Source: Linyphia triangularis
Taxonomy: Eukaryota > Arthropoda > Arachnida > Araneae > Linyphiidae
DNA: 64,000 nucleotides
Reading direction: 5' to 3'
NCBI GenBank assembly: GCA_963978545.1
Contig: OZ021732.1
Span: 49,705,214 to 49,769,213 of the forward strand
The notes beneath the pieces were generated by a model, which saw nothing but the letters and a program-made list of their open reading frames with translations, did no database searches and was not told the origin of the DNA. A program made the translations under genes and the position numbers. Of the stretch, positions 1-12,401 are shown one piece after another. Numbering within the stretch: the first letter of the stretch is position 1; the number at the start of each line of letters is the position of its first letter.

Positions 1-839
1 TAGCTTTTTTTATATGTAGAGTTTCTTATTATGTTACATTAGTTCCTGATGCCAAGTATTTATTATTTCATGACATGTAATCACCAAAATCTGGCCCTGT
101 TAAAGCAGACGATATGTAGTAAAAACATAGTCAATTTTGAGAGGTTTTGCTTTCAACAAATTTTGTAAATTACGAGACTAATTTGTCTAAAACTTTTCTT
201 TGGATCTATGATTCTATTTTGATATCTCTAAGTTGCAAACTTCTTTACTATGTAAGTAATATTCTGATCAAACTTGAAAGCACTTCCAGTTGAAATTTCT
301 GGTTAAATTTTATGTTATCCCACTAACCTTGAACTAAATATTGCACATTCTGGTCTATAGAAATTATAGTTTTGGCTTAAGGAATCTCAACTTTTTGGGT
401 ATTTAAGTTTGAATTTTAGTATGGAAAATTATCCCAACAAGATCTTTAATTTTATATATTGCACATGTCTGTAAATTTTTTATTTTTAACTGGTAATGTT
501 GACCTCAAATAGGCAGGCAGATCCTATGTGTAAGTTACTTTTTACTTTAGTTTTGTGTATGAATTAACAAAGTGGTTTAAATCCAGAGGAACATCTATAC
601 ATTTTACTATCATGAGGAATTCTATTAACAGTTTTAGGAACACGAAATATTTGCAAGATTTTTACTTTTTTTTATTTACTTATTACTATTTTATTTACTA
701 TATTGACAAAAATATTGTTGATCATATTTAAATATTACACATTAGACCTTTATTTTCCGGTTGTTAAAATTTCTAAAATGATATTGTGGGATTTTTTTTA
801 TTTTTTAAAAATTCTTTATCCATAAATATTGTATTTCAG
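1..839. other. intron sequence upstream of the first visible exon
   Basis: AT-rich DNA without a supportable coding segment, ending in the acceptor at 838-839. The upstream exons (signal peptide, first ~110 residues) must lie before the window. Confidence 0.75.
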
Positions 840-995
840 CTTAACAAAGCTAATTTGCTGTTCGTGGATAATCCAGTTGGAACTGGATTCAGTTATGTTA
901 CGAATAATTCAGCTTTGGCCCGTGACAATAAGCAGATTGCTACTGATCTTGTTACTACTTTATCATCCGTACTTGATACTGTTCCTGAATTTCAG
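840..995 (+). CDS. SCPEP1-like exon a (first visible)
   Basis: Codons 1-52 of the visible protein. Acceptor tatttcag ends at 839 and donor gtttgt starts at 996; phase 0 at both ends. Holds the block [15 protein letters not shown] that precedes the nucleophile exon. Confidence 0.92.
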
Positions 996-3900
996 GTTTG
1001 TCATAATGCATAATTTATGCTACTTTGATTCAGAAGGAAAGTGAACTAGTATTTTTGTATTTATATTGTGTATTTATTAACTTTTTGAAACTACTTAAAA
1101 CTGAAAAAATATATTACACCATCTGAAATCTTTAATTAAATGCTATTGGAAATGTACTAGTTTGTATCATAATATTAAAAAAAAAATGTTTTTGAAAAAC
1201 AGTAAATACTATTTAATAGTTTTTTAGCAAAATAACTACTTTGTAATTCATTTTATTATGTATAAATATTTTATTAAACATTACTTTTTATTGAATATTT
1301 TTTAGTATAAAAACTATTTTGTCATTAATTTTATCATTGCATCTTGAATTAGTAATATAAGGCAAATATTTTGACTCCTATATTGCTAAAAAAATTTCCT
1401 TTTTAAATTAACTACTATAATAAAAGTCTATTTAAAATATTTATTTATTTAAATATTTTATTTCTAGAAAACTCCATTGTATATCTTTAGTGAATCATAT
1501 GGTGGAAAAATGACTGTTGACTTTGCCTTGGCTTTGACACAGGTAATTTTTATGTGTTTGAACCGAATTCTGCCATAATATCAATAGCCCACTTCTGAAA
1601 CGTTGCAAGTTTGTAAAGATAGTATCTGGAAGTTTGACCTTTACCAGAAATGTTACAGTTCAGTTGAAATGCCAATTTCAGCTTTTTTTTTCTTTTTTTT
1701 TTTTTTTCAAAATTTTGATCATTCCTGAGATAATGCAAATTCATATTAAAATTTTATATTGAGGTCATGCGCTTGCTTGCAAATCTGATAACCATGAAAA
1801 CTGCGTTCGTTCAGAATTCCCAAAATCTCCGATGCAATAACCACTTATACAGCGTATACATAGTTTCCATCTTCAGTATTTACATTGCTATGTTGTGACC
1901 ATTTTCACGGAACATTTTGCTGATATAATGGTTGATATTGTTGAGATTTGTGTGCCTGTGGTGGTGGGCACTATCGCCTAGATTTACATTGTTATGATTG
2001 TCAGTTTTGTCAAATGTTACACTTTTATAATAATCACTGTTTCCAAGATTCATTCTTTTTTACTGTTGCCGAGATTTATGTTGTTTGGATAGTCAATTTC
2101 GGTGATTGTTCCCCCAATATGATTGCTTATATTGCAGAGATTTGCAACAGTATATTTATGTTAATGCGATGGTCAATTTTGCTGAGTGCTACACAGTTTT
2201 AATATCGAAAATTTCATATTATCGAAAAAATGCTGAATTTTCCACGAATTAAACCCATACCGAGGTCGGTATCAGCCTTCTGTATAGGCTCAAATATGAA
2301 TTGAAGTTCAGCTTTTTTCCTGTGGGAGCTGTACCGTATCTGCTATATGCAATGCTTGTTAATAAAATTAAAAAATATAACTAATAACTAAATTAAAAAT
2401 TTTTTTTTTTTTTAAACTTAATATTATGAAGATTCTTTTTGAATTTTCATAGAAAATATATAATAAATGAAAATAACAAATATTACTTAAGACCTATGTA
2501 CTTCACCTTTACATTTGTGTTCAGAAGCAAATGCTGCGTTATTGATTCATAAAATCAGTATATTTTTTTTTAATTGTCAAACTTGATACTTTTATATAAT
2601 CTCAATGTATTTATGTTTAATTACATCCAGACATGCTACAACTCAGTGGAAACCTTGATTTTTACTTTGGGGCTGATGACAATGCATTCCAGCAAATTTT
2701 GGGGGCAAAAAGAAGTTTGTCCATGGCGTAAAGTCACTGGTTTTCTTCAATGTGATCAAACGATATGAAAATTTGCTCTTGGTTCAAAATCATTTAAATA
2801 AGCTGCAATTCTACACAGAAATTTACAATGAATATAAAGAATTTACATTAAAAACTTTGGGGTTTTTTTTATTAATTTTTTTAATCCTTTTTTCTCAATA
2901 CAGAGAGAATGCATTTTCATTTCATTGTGCTGTTTATTTATACATTCATCAGTGGTTCTTCTTTTGATATATTACAAAATTTCTTTGTCAGTAAAATAAA
3001 CAGTTTACATTTTCAATACTTTCATTACTTTTTTTATAAAGCTAAATTAGTAACAAAAATGATAAATTTCCCTCTTCATGATTTTAAAATAATAGAACAA
3101 ATATGTGTATTTAATTAAATAATATATTGCATTTTTTGGAGGACTAGTAATAAATTCACACTATTAAATTTTTTTTTTTTTCTTTTTTTTTTCTGGTGTA
3201 CTTTTCTTTTTAGGCAATCAAGAGTAAAAACATAACTTGCAATTTTAAAGGCATAGCTCTTGGTGATTCGTGGATATCTCCTTTAGACTCTGTTTATACT
3301 TGGGGTACCTACTTGTATACTTTGGTATGTATTTTAGTGACTTTTTGTTAATTAGTTTTAAGGTTTTTAAAATGTAACATTAGTTGGCTGCAAATTACAA
3401 ATCGCATCTTTGTTTCATACTTTTTTAAAACACTTGATGAAGTTGTTATTTAAAAATATTCTATATTATCATTACTTGGAAAATTGTATTTTGAATGGAA
3501 ATTTTATTAAATAAATTTTAAATTGACATGTCTTATGATTTTGAAAGCATTTATTAAAAATAAAAATTGTGATAATTCTATGTTTTTTTTAACTGGAAAT
3601 ATTTATTGTGTGTATTTCAGTCTTTATTGGACAAAACTCAACTAACTGCTGTCAAAGATTTTGCTTATAAAATCAAGCTATCTTTGCTCCATCAACAGTA
3701 TAAACAGGCTACAGATCAATTTGGGGAAATGCAAATTATCATTGGCAATGTAAGTTTGATATTATCTGTACATTCATGATATTTTTTATAGTTAACATTT
3801 CACTAAATTCTTTAAAAAACATCTTTTTTTTTAGATATTATATTAAAGATATTATATTAAAATAAATATAGCCTTGTATATTGTTTTTATTTTTGATAGT

Positions 3901-6900
3901 TCACTAATAATGTTGATTGGTACAACATATTGAAGAATGAAGGTCCACCTTTAAACAAATCTGTTAACAAGTTAAACAAGGATCATCCTTTACGTAAGCT
4001 ATCTTACTTGTATCTCAAAATGTGTATTGTTTAATTTTGAGATTTCCTATTTTTGCATTATTACTTGCATGTAGCTAGTATATTATGTTTTATTATATGA
4101 ATGTTAAAATTATTTTATTACCTTTTATTATTTTAAAACTAATATTTCATTTATATATGTTTTAAAATTATTTCACTAATTTGGCTTTTTAAAGATTTTG
4201 AAATCATTTAAAAAAAATTGGAGTTGATTACTTTGCATTTTACAAACTTTTTTTAACTTTGATGAAAACTTTAAAATACCAGTGGATGTTGAAGTTTAAC
4301 TTCACGATACTCTATTTAATTCCTACAAATGGGAAATCAACAATTAAAGAAATGTTTGTGACATGTTCTCTGTTATGAACTTCAACATCCATCAATTGTA
4401 CAAAATTCAAACTTAACAATAAAAGCTGCTTTTTATTTAATTACAAAGAAAAGTTCAGGAATTTCTGTAACAATATAAGTTAATAAACTTTAGAGATTGT
4501 ATATAAAAAATTTGGGATTGAATATTTTTTGTGTTTTTGTCGTTAAATAATGCACACATTAGGATGGTTTGATTTGACCATTGCACAGACATACAAAAGG
4601 GATAAATTGTGCTGAAATATTGAAACATCTTAACTACTATGGGCTATTAAGGTACAATGTTGCATAAATACATACTTTTTTTTAAATAATTTAACTGATA
4701 ACTTTCTATATTCTTTTTCTCGAATTTGTCTTAGGTGAAATTTTCAATGTTTTGAAAATCTGATCCTCCTCCCCAAAACTGTGTTAATTTCTTATTTAAT
4801 TCAGTTGGTAAGCGAAAAACAGAGCAATCGACTATCGTAAAAAAATAACTTTCTATAAATACAGATCGTGATTCCTTCTATAAATACAGATTATGATTCC
4901 AAATTTTGAAAGGCATTTATAGTCTTTTGAAGTTAATACTAGTATTTTATTTCCATGTGTTTTGTTGCATGCTTAAGAGGCAGGATGTTTCAAATTAGAG
5001 TGTAATTTGGATTTTTATAGTCTCTGGGTAAATTTGAATCCAGTTGAGTCCCCAAATGTAAATTGTATCATTTCAACAAATTTTGTATTAGGTAAATTAT
5101 TTGTCTCAAATGCTACTGTTTGCTAACATCTTGCCAACATAGGTCAAGTAACGTGCTAACAAAATTTTACGTTTTTCATAACATGTCAACATTGACCTGC
5201 AACTAAAATGGTATGATCATTATCAATATAGGGTGCTGCATTTGTTCAGCAAAAAACAGATTTGAGTCATCTATAAGTGTCAATTATGTACTGGGTTATA
5301 CATGAGGCTGCATATTAGACTGTTTCATGCAAATGAAAGAGTTTTCCTCCATAATTTATTTTTAAATGTGTACTTTTCAGTATAATTTTTTTAAGTCTTG
5401 TTTTATTTTAAAAATTACTTTTCAGACCTTATCTTTATATTTCTTTAGTTGGTTATATTTTAATTCCATTTGTGAACCAAAGATAAAATTAAAAAAATAT
5501 CATTCTTCTTTTCCAGCATTGATAAATTAACTCCTCAACTGTAAAGTGACCATTGTTGTCATTTGTGTTTTTGCTCCAAAGTAGTTTATCCTTTAATTTC
5601 TGTATAACAACTTTCATTTTTTTTTTTTTTTTTTTTCAGATAAAACATTTAGCAGATTAGTGGATCCCCTTTATGGAGATACCTTGTCTGATTTGATGAA
5701 TGGGCCAATCCGCAAAAAGCTTAATGATATTCCTAAGAATGTCACGTGGGGTGGTAAGAAAGTTATATATATTTATTTTAGGTTTGGAGAGAACTTCCTA
5801 GGTGGGGTTGTCAGTGCCTAATTATCCAACGGAGTTAAAAAATTAGGAGATGTTGTTGAATATTGTTATTACGGTGTTACAGCTCAGTATGACATCCTGT
5901 AGCCGTTGCAACAACAAAAAATCTCCATAACTATTAACAATATTTACATTAATAGTTTGTGTCCTATTGCTTGCCTTTTTTTTAAAAAAAAAAAATGGTA
6001 TTGAAATGCATAACAAACTTTTAGTTTTCTGTTATCATGCATCCAATACAATGAAGGAGTCTGTTTTCATTACATATTTCAATTTTCTTTCTTATGCGTG
6101 TATTTTTATAAATTAATCAATGCAAAAGAGTTGGCATTTTCCCACTTAGATCTTGGTTTTGCTGTTCAAAGTTTAAAATATCCTTACTATGATTTTTATT
6201 TTTGACTTGACCACAATTATTTTGGTAATCCAGGGGTTTGAAAACATACTTTTTTATGCTTAAAGTAAATTGAATTATATTTTATCACTAAAGGCATCAT
6301 TTCTTTGTTTTGCTTTAGATGTTTCAATATCTAAAAGATACTGAAACATCTAAAGATAATATTATAATGAAACAATGATATGAATTAAATGAAACATCTA
6401 ATGGTAATTAATATTATAGATAATTCAATAGCTTAATCTACAAATTCTAATGTGATTTTTTTTAATCATGCCATCTTTTTAAGATATGTGATGAATGTTC
6501 TTTACATTTAACCAAACTCTATTGAAACAAAAATCAAAACTTATATATTTCTGTGTTAGTGATGTCGAATAATATCCATAATATAAACTTTTTATTGTCT
6601 TTTTCTGTCTATTATTATTTTTACATTCATCCTCTATTGTTTCAATAAAAATGTTGTAAAAGCAAATAAAATATTGTCCCATATCACCAGAAATAATTAT
6701 CGTAGATCTTCCAATTATACTTGGAGCTGAAAGAATCAATATTCATGAAACAGTTTTTATAGCATCCAGCAAAAATAAAATAAGTTTACCAAACATTTTA
6801 AAACATTGTGAACTTTACTTGTAAAAAGTGGTGGAAAGTAGCAAATTAACATAATATTAAATTAATTTAGAAATGTATGTAAAATATACACAATATATTA

Positions 6901-9900
6901 TTGGAAGTAAATTAAGTTCTGTTTTTTAATCTTTAGGCCAATCATCTGCTGTATTTGCTGCATTGGCTGAAGATTTTATGAAGAGTGTTGTACCATCAGG
7001 TAGATACTTACAACAAACTGCCTATTTAATCTAGTTTTATAAACTCCTTAAAAATATCTTGGTTTTTAACTAAAATATTAATTACTCTTAATATTTCATT
7101 TATATTTTAGTGGATCAACTTCTAGCAAATGAAAGCTATATTGATATTAATGTTTACACTGGTCAGCTTGATCTTATTGTTGATACGCCTGGTAAGATAA
7201 TTTAATTGTTATTAGAAAAAACAGTATAATATTTGTACCCTAAACACAATTTTTTATATAAGCTGTGGAAAACTTTTTTTAAGTATCACAGTTAAATGAA
7301 TAAGTATCAAATTTAATAACAGGTTTTGTTTAGTGGTTGAGGGTTGGATTAAAACCATTAGTGAGGGATGAGTCTCTACATATAACATCTTGTTGTCCTA
7401 ATTTTGTATTTGTCTTCGTAAATAACATAATATTGTAAGGTAACTCTAAAAATGTAAAATGTACTCTATAAAACTCTATAAAATGTAAAAGACCTTACTG
7501 ACTCATTCATTTCTAGTTCTCATTATTACCACGAAGCTGGAGGAGATTGGGGCTTAAAATTAGGCACAGGTATTTCTTATATAATAATTAGTAAAACTAA
7601 AACAAAAAAGTTACACCAAAGAATAACCTAATGTAATTTTTTGACTACATCCTCTATCGAAACAGTTTTTCAAGTTATAACGGCACATTTCAAATAATGC
7701 CTGCGACCTGCAGATTTTAAATTGCATATGCATAAAACCATCCTTATTTTGTCCTAAAAACCAAAAATAAATATGACTCACTTAATTTTGGTTAGTTACA
7801 GATAATTCACAATTAATCAAACCATTTAATGAAAATGTTTAAATACGGGTTAAAAAATCAATTAAGTGTGGCTGTGCAGTTTGTAAATATAAATTTTTAA
7901 TAAAAGCATTTTTTTAAAAATGCAGTGGAATTTAAATTAGCACAACCATATGAAGTTAATGTAAGAAATATATATAGTATATATGTTGTATGATGAAGGG
8001 GTAAAAGTGAAGAGGCTCTTTAGACAAACAGCAGATTTGTTTGTTCCATTAATTATAACTAGGTTCTTAAACCTAAACTAGAAGAGGTTACTTTCACGTC
8101 CGTTCACCTTCACTCCCTAAATCATACTCCTCCGTAGACGATGAAGTCGCCGCTTGGGGATTACGTTAAAAGCGCCCTCTATATCACTTAGGATGATACA
8201 CTCTGCCATCCTGATTAAGGAGGACTCCAACTTATTGATATATATTAAGCCTGTAAATAAAGATATTGAAAAAGAAAGCACAATAATAATAAAATTTAAA
8301 CAACATTAATTTCTTGAAGATCACAACATGTGTTCTTAAAAATTGAAAGTCTGTGTAAAAAGTTCTTGCACAATGAAAAGTTTGTATAAAAGAAAAAAAA
8401 GTCTTCAAAAAGTTTGTATGAAGGAAAATAGAAAAAAGTCTCTTCTTTCAAAAGTTCTTAAAAAAAAGTCTCTTCTGTAAAAAATTTGTAGAAAAGAAAA
8501 AAAAGTATCTTCTATAAAAAGTTCTTGTAAAAGAAAATTGAAGAAACTCGAGTATCTTCCCAGCACTTCATCATATCAGCTGATGTGGATGTGAGAAGTG
8601 GTCCTTCAGTTGTCCCCAGTTTACGGACATCATATCAGTCATTTTGGCCAAATCTTTACCACTTCATTTGGGCCAAAAAACTTTTAACGAAGTTTTAAAC
8701 CAGTACCAAACTGTTTTCTTTTGATGGTTACTTTGTTGCGGAGTATTATATTATTGTGTCGAGTATTATAGTTGTGCTTGCTTCTTTCTTGCAGCTGTAG
8801 TATGTTGGTTTTTGCTTGTTCGCGCATTTGTCGTTTATTTTGGACTAAGGTATGTATGTGTTCTTCTTCGAGGATTTTCTTGATGTTAAGTTCTTCCTTG
8901 TTTTTCATTTTAATCCCTATTAAGAGCTCGAAAGGTGTGTACTTTGTAGCTGAAGAAACGGTGCTGTTGATTACGCGTTGGACTGCTGACACATGTTTAA
9001 ACCATTTATTGGGGTCATCAAGGGATAACTTTGTGATGACAGAGATAAGTGTTCCATGAAACTTCTCTACTTGTCCATTTCCACAAGACTGACCAGTGGT
9101 GATTGTGACATGTTCAATTTCCTCATCTTTGCAGTATTTCTTAAATTCTATTGCTGTAAAGGCTGATCCGCGGTCTGATATTATTCGTTTAGGATTTCCA
9201 AAGGTAATTTGTTGGAGTTGAAGTTTATCCAAAGCATCTTTTGTTGACGTTGATTTAATAGGGTATATCCATTTGAATTTGCTCAAGGCACATACCACGG
9301 TAAAGATGTATTTGTAATTTTTATTTGTACTTGGAAGTGGGCAGAGAAAATAGATATGGTATGTGTCCAACGGGACGTTGCCTTTTGGGATTGGGTGTAG
9401 AAATCCTTTTTGTTTTCCAACTTTACGTGAAGAAAGTATGCATGGAATGCAGTTGGATATTACGCTTTCGACGGTTTTTCTTATATGCGGGAACCAAAAT
9501 TGTTGTTTCACCAATGCTTCAGTTTTATTGATCCCGAAATGGCCTTTATTGTGTTCTATTTGGACTATTTGTTTTTGCATGTCTTGTGGTATAACTAACA
9601 GTTCTTGGTCATTGACCAGTTTGTAAAGAATGTTGTTTTTGTAATTGTATTCTGTTGTTGAGGAGTGATCGATTAGATTTTTAATGCCTTGTGTGAATTC
9701 GTCCTTTGACTGAGCATTGCAGATTTTCTGGGTTGTTTCATGAACTTGGATTGACATGACTGGGTAACGACTGAGAGCATCAACATGTCTCATCTGCTTG
9801 CCTGGTCTGTGTATTATCTCGTAGTCAAAATCCTCTAACAACATTGCCCATCTGGCAATTTTTACTGGCACTTCTTTCCTTGACATGGTCTTTTAGAAGG

Positions 9901-12320
9901 CTAGGCAGTCTGTAATAATTTTGAACTTGGTACCTACAAGGTAGTGTCTGAATTTCCTTAGTGCTTGAACTATGTCAAGAACTTCTAATTCGTACAATAA
10001 ATATTTCTCTTCTTGTGGTGATGTCTTATGGCTCATATAATGTATGGGATGAAAGATGTTATCCGAGTCTGCTTGAAAAAGAATAGAGCAAAATCCTTTT
10101 TAGTATGCATCACAATGTAACTGTAAAGGCGAACCTTGTTTATATAGGTGTAGCACAAGCTCTGTTGACAGTGTCTGTTTCAGTGTTAGAAAAGCTTGTT
10201 TTTGGTATGTACCAAAATAAAAAGGAGTATTGTCCCGTAAAAGATCACTTAAGGGTCTTGCGATAGCAGCATAATCCCTTATAAACTTCCTAAAAAATCC
10301 ACTTAAACCCAAGAATGATTGAACATCTTTTGTTGTTTTGGGCTGTGGAAAACCTAAAACAGCGTTTGTTTTGGCTGTGGAGGGATGAATTGTACCCTTT
10401 TCTAAAATGTGTCCGAGAAAGTTTATTTTTCTTTGTAGAAAATTGCATTTTTTAAAGTTAAACTCAAGTCCATAGTCGGAAGCTACTTTGAAGACTTGCT
10501 TGAGTTTTACGACGGCCTCTAACTCATTGACTGATGGGATTATCAAATCGTCTAAATACAAGATTAGTGTATTACTTTCTAAAAGTTCTCAAAAAACAAT
10601 CTGTATAAATCTTTGAAAAGCAGACGGCGAGTTGCAAAGTCTAAACGGGACTTTATGAAATTGATACTGATTATCTGGTGTAATAAAGCTAGTATACTTG
10701 CGGCTTGCAGGATCAACGTCGACTTGGTAAAACGAATTTTTGAGATCTAAATTTGTGTACACGGTAACCCCTTGTAGCCTGTCAAAGACGTCGTCTATAA
10801 TAGGAATTGGAAATCGTTCTTTGATTTCCACTTTGTTTAAGCATCTATAATCAATACATATGCGTGTTGAGCCATCTTGTTTTTTGCACAAAACTATTGG
10901 TGAGCAAAAGTTAGAAGTACTTTCTGAAATAATTCCGTCGTTCAATAGTTGTTTGATTTCTCTGTTAACTTCTAATTTCTCGGTGATTGATAAACGCCGT
11001 GCTCGCTGAAAAATTGGCGTTTCATCCGATAAAAAAAATCTTCATTTGAAAATTTGTACTTTTTATTTTATTTCGTTTATAAAACTTTACCATATTCGTA
11101 ACAGTATCCCGCAAGTTATCGTTGTTAATGTGCAAGAAATCCGCTTCGTTTAAACTCACGCTATCCCCAATTGTAAGCAGAAAAGAATTCTCTGTTGGTA
11201 AACAATCTCCACACGTTTCTGTTTGTTTACATTCTCAACCACGTGCTTCTGCTGGTGAGCATAAGCCATGCTCTTTTTCTCCTTCTTCTGTTCCTACACA
11301 GACTCTGCCTACTTCATCAGGATCATCCAATGACTGCTCGTCTATTCTCATAGAGACATTAAGCCCCGCCTCCATTAACGAAGAACCGATATTTTCTATT
11401 GAGTCATTTTTGGTATGACCTTGAGACGTGTCATCTTCTTGCGTTTTTGGAATCGGAAGGATTTGAGAAGCATTTAAAATTTTGTTAATCTTTCAGCAGG
11501 AAAAGTGATATATTCAGAGTCCTTTTTTAAAGCAATATAGCATTTTTTTTTCGTGCGGATTTCGAATTGGTTTTCATTCGGAAATGGGTCTCGTGTTTTT
11601 TTGCTTTCGTATACATTAGGTGGAATTATTAAGTTAGAACAAAGATCATCGCAGGCTGCTGCAGTTACTAAAATTGGGTTTTTGTTCTAGATTTATTTGA
11701 TAGATTTATTTTTGTTAACTTCGCTTTTTGCGTGGAACCAAAAGCTCCTGTGAGGGTTATTGATCCGTCATAGACTGTTGAGGGTGGTAATACACTGGTT
11801 TTTACACAAGTTATATTAGTACCACCATCGATCAAAGTTTTTATTTTTTTATTATCAATAAGACCATCTTCGTACTGTAGCTTATTGAAATATTTATCGC
11901 GGTTGTAATTTCTTCCGGTTTCTATTTCGCAGACGTGATTATTTGGTGCGTTTGGCCTAAAATTATGGTTGTTGTTGTTACGGTGATTGTAAGAACCCCG
12001 TGGCGGTCTGTTATACTTCATCCCTCTTGCAAAGAGCTTAACATAAAATTTATTATTTTTATTTTAGTTTTCCCTTAATTAATGTACCTCAGAACATCTT
12101 TTCCGTACAGGTAGGTTTTGAAATTCTTCAGAAAAAAAAATTTAATTGACTTTGACTTTTTACTATAAAAAAGCTCAAATACCTAAACTTCATCCTCCTT
12201 GTGTCAGTACTAAACTTCAAATTTAATTTTTTTAATTATTTTTCCATGTTTCTATATACCATAGAACATCTTTCCCCATAGGTCGGATTTGAAATCCTGA
12301 AAAAAAAATTTCGATCCACC

Positions 12321-12401
<81 letters not shown>

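Larger units (their letters stand above)
7984..12060 (-). mobile_element. decayed Ty3/gypsy LTR retrotransposon inside intron 8
   Basis: Minus-strand order from right to left is protease-like, reverse transcriptase, RNase H and integrase, then a candidate 3' LTR at 7984-8305. Coding is broken by stops and frame changes and the first integrase Asp is replaced. No second LTR is visible on the right, where the element stops near the gag/protease region, so it is probably 5'-truncated. It is antisense to the host gene and does not disturb its splice sites. Confidence 0.85.

Noticed and set aside
6479..6739. 86-codon open frame on the minus strand in intron 6
   Set aside because: No family motif, low-complexity start, AT-rich; compatible with chance.
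11122..11418. Open frame of 98 codons on the + strand within the gypsy element
   Set aside because: It is antisense to the protease-RT linker of the element, with no motif of its own; best seen as a shadow.
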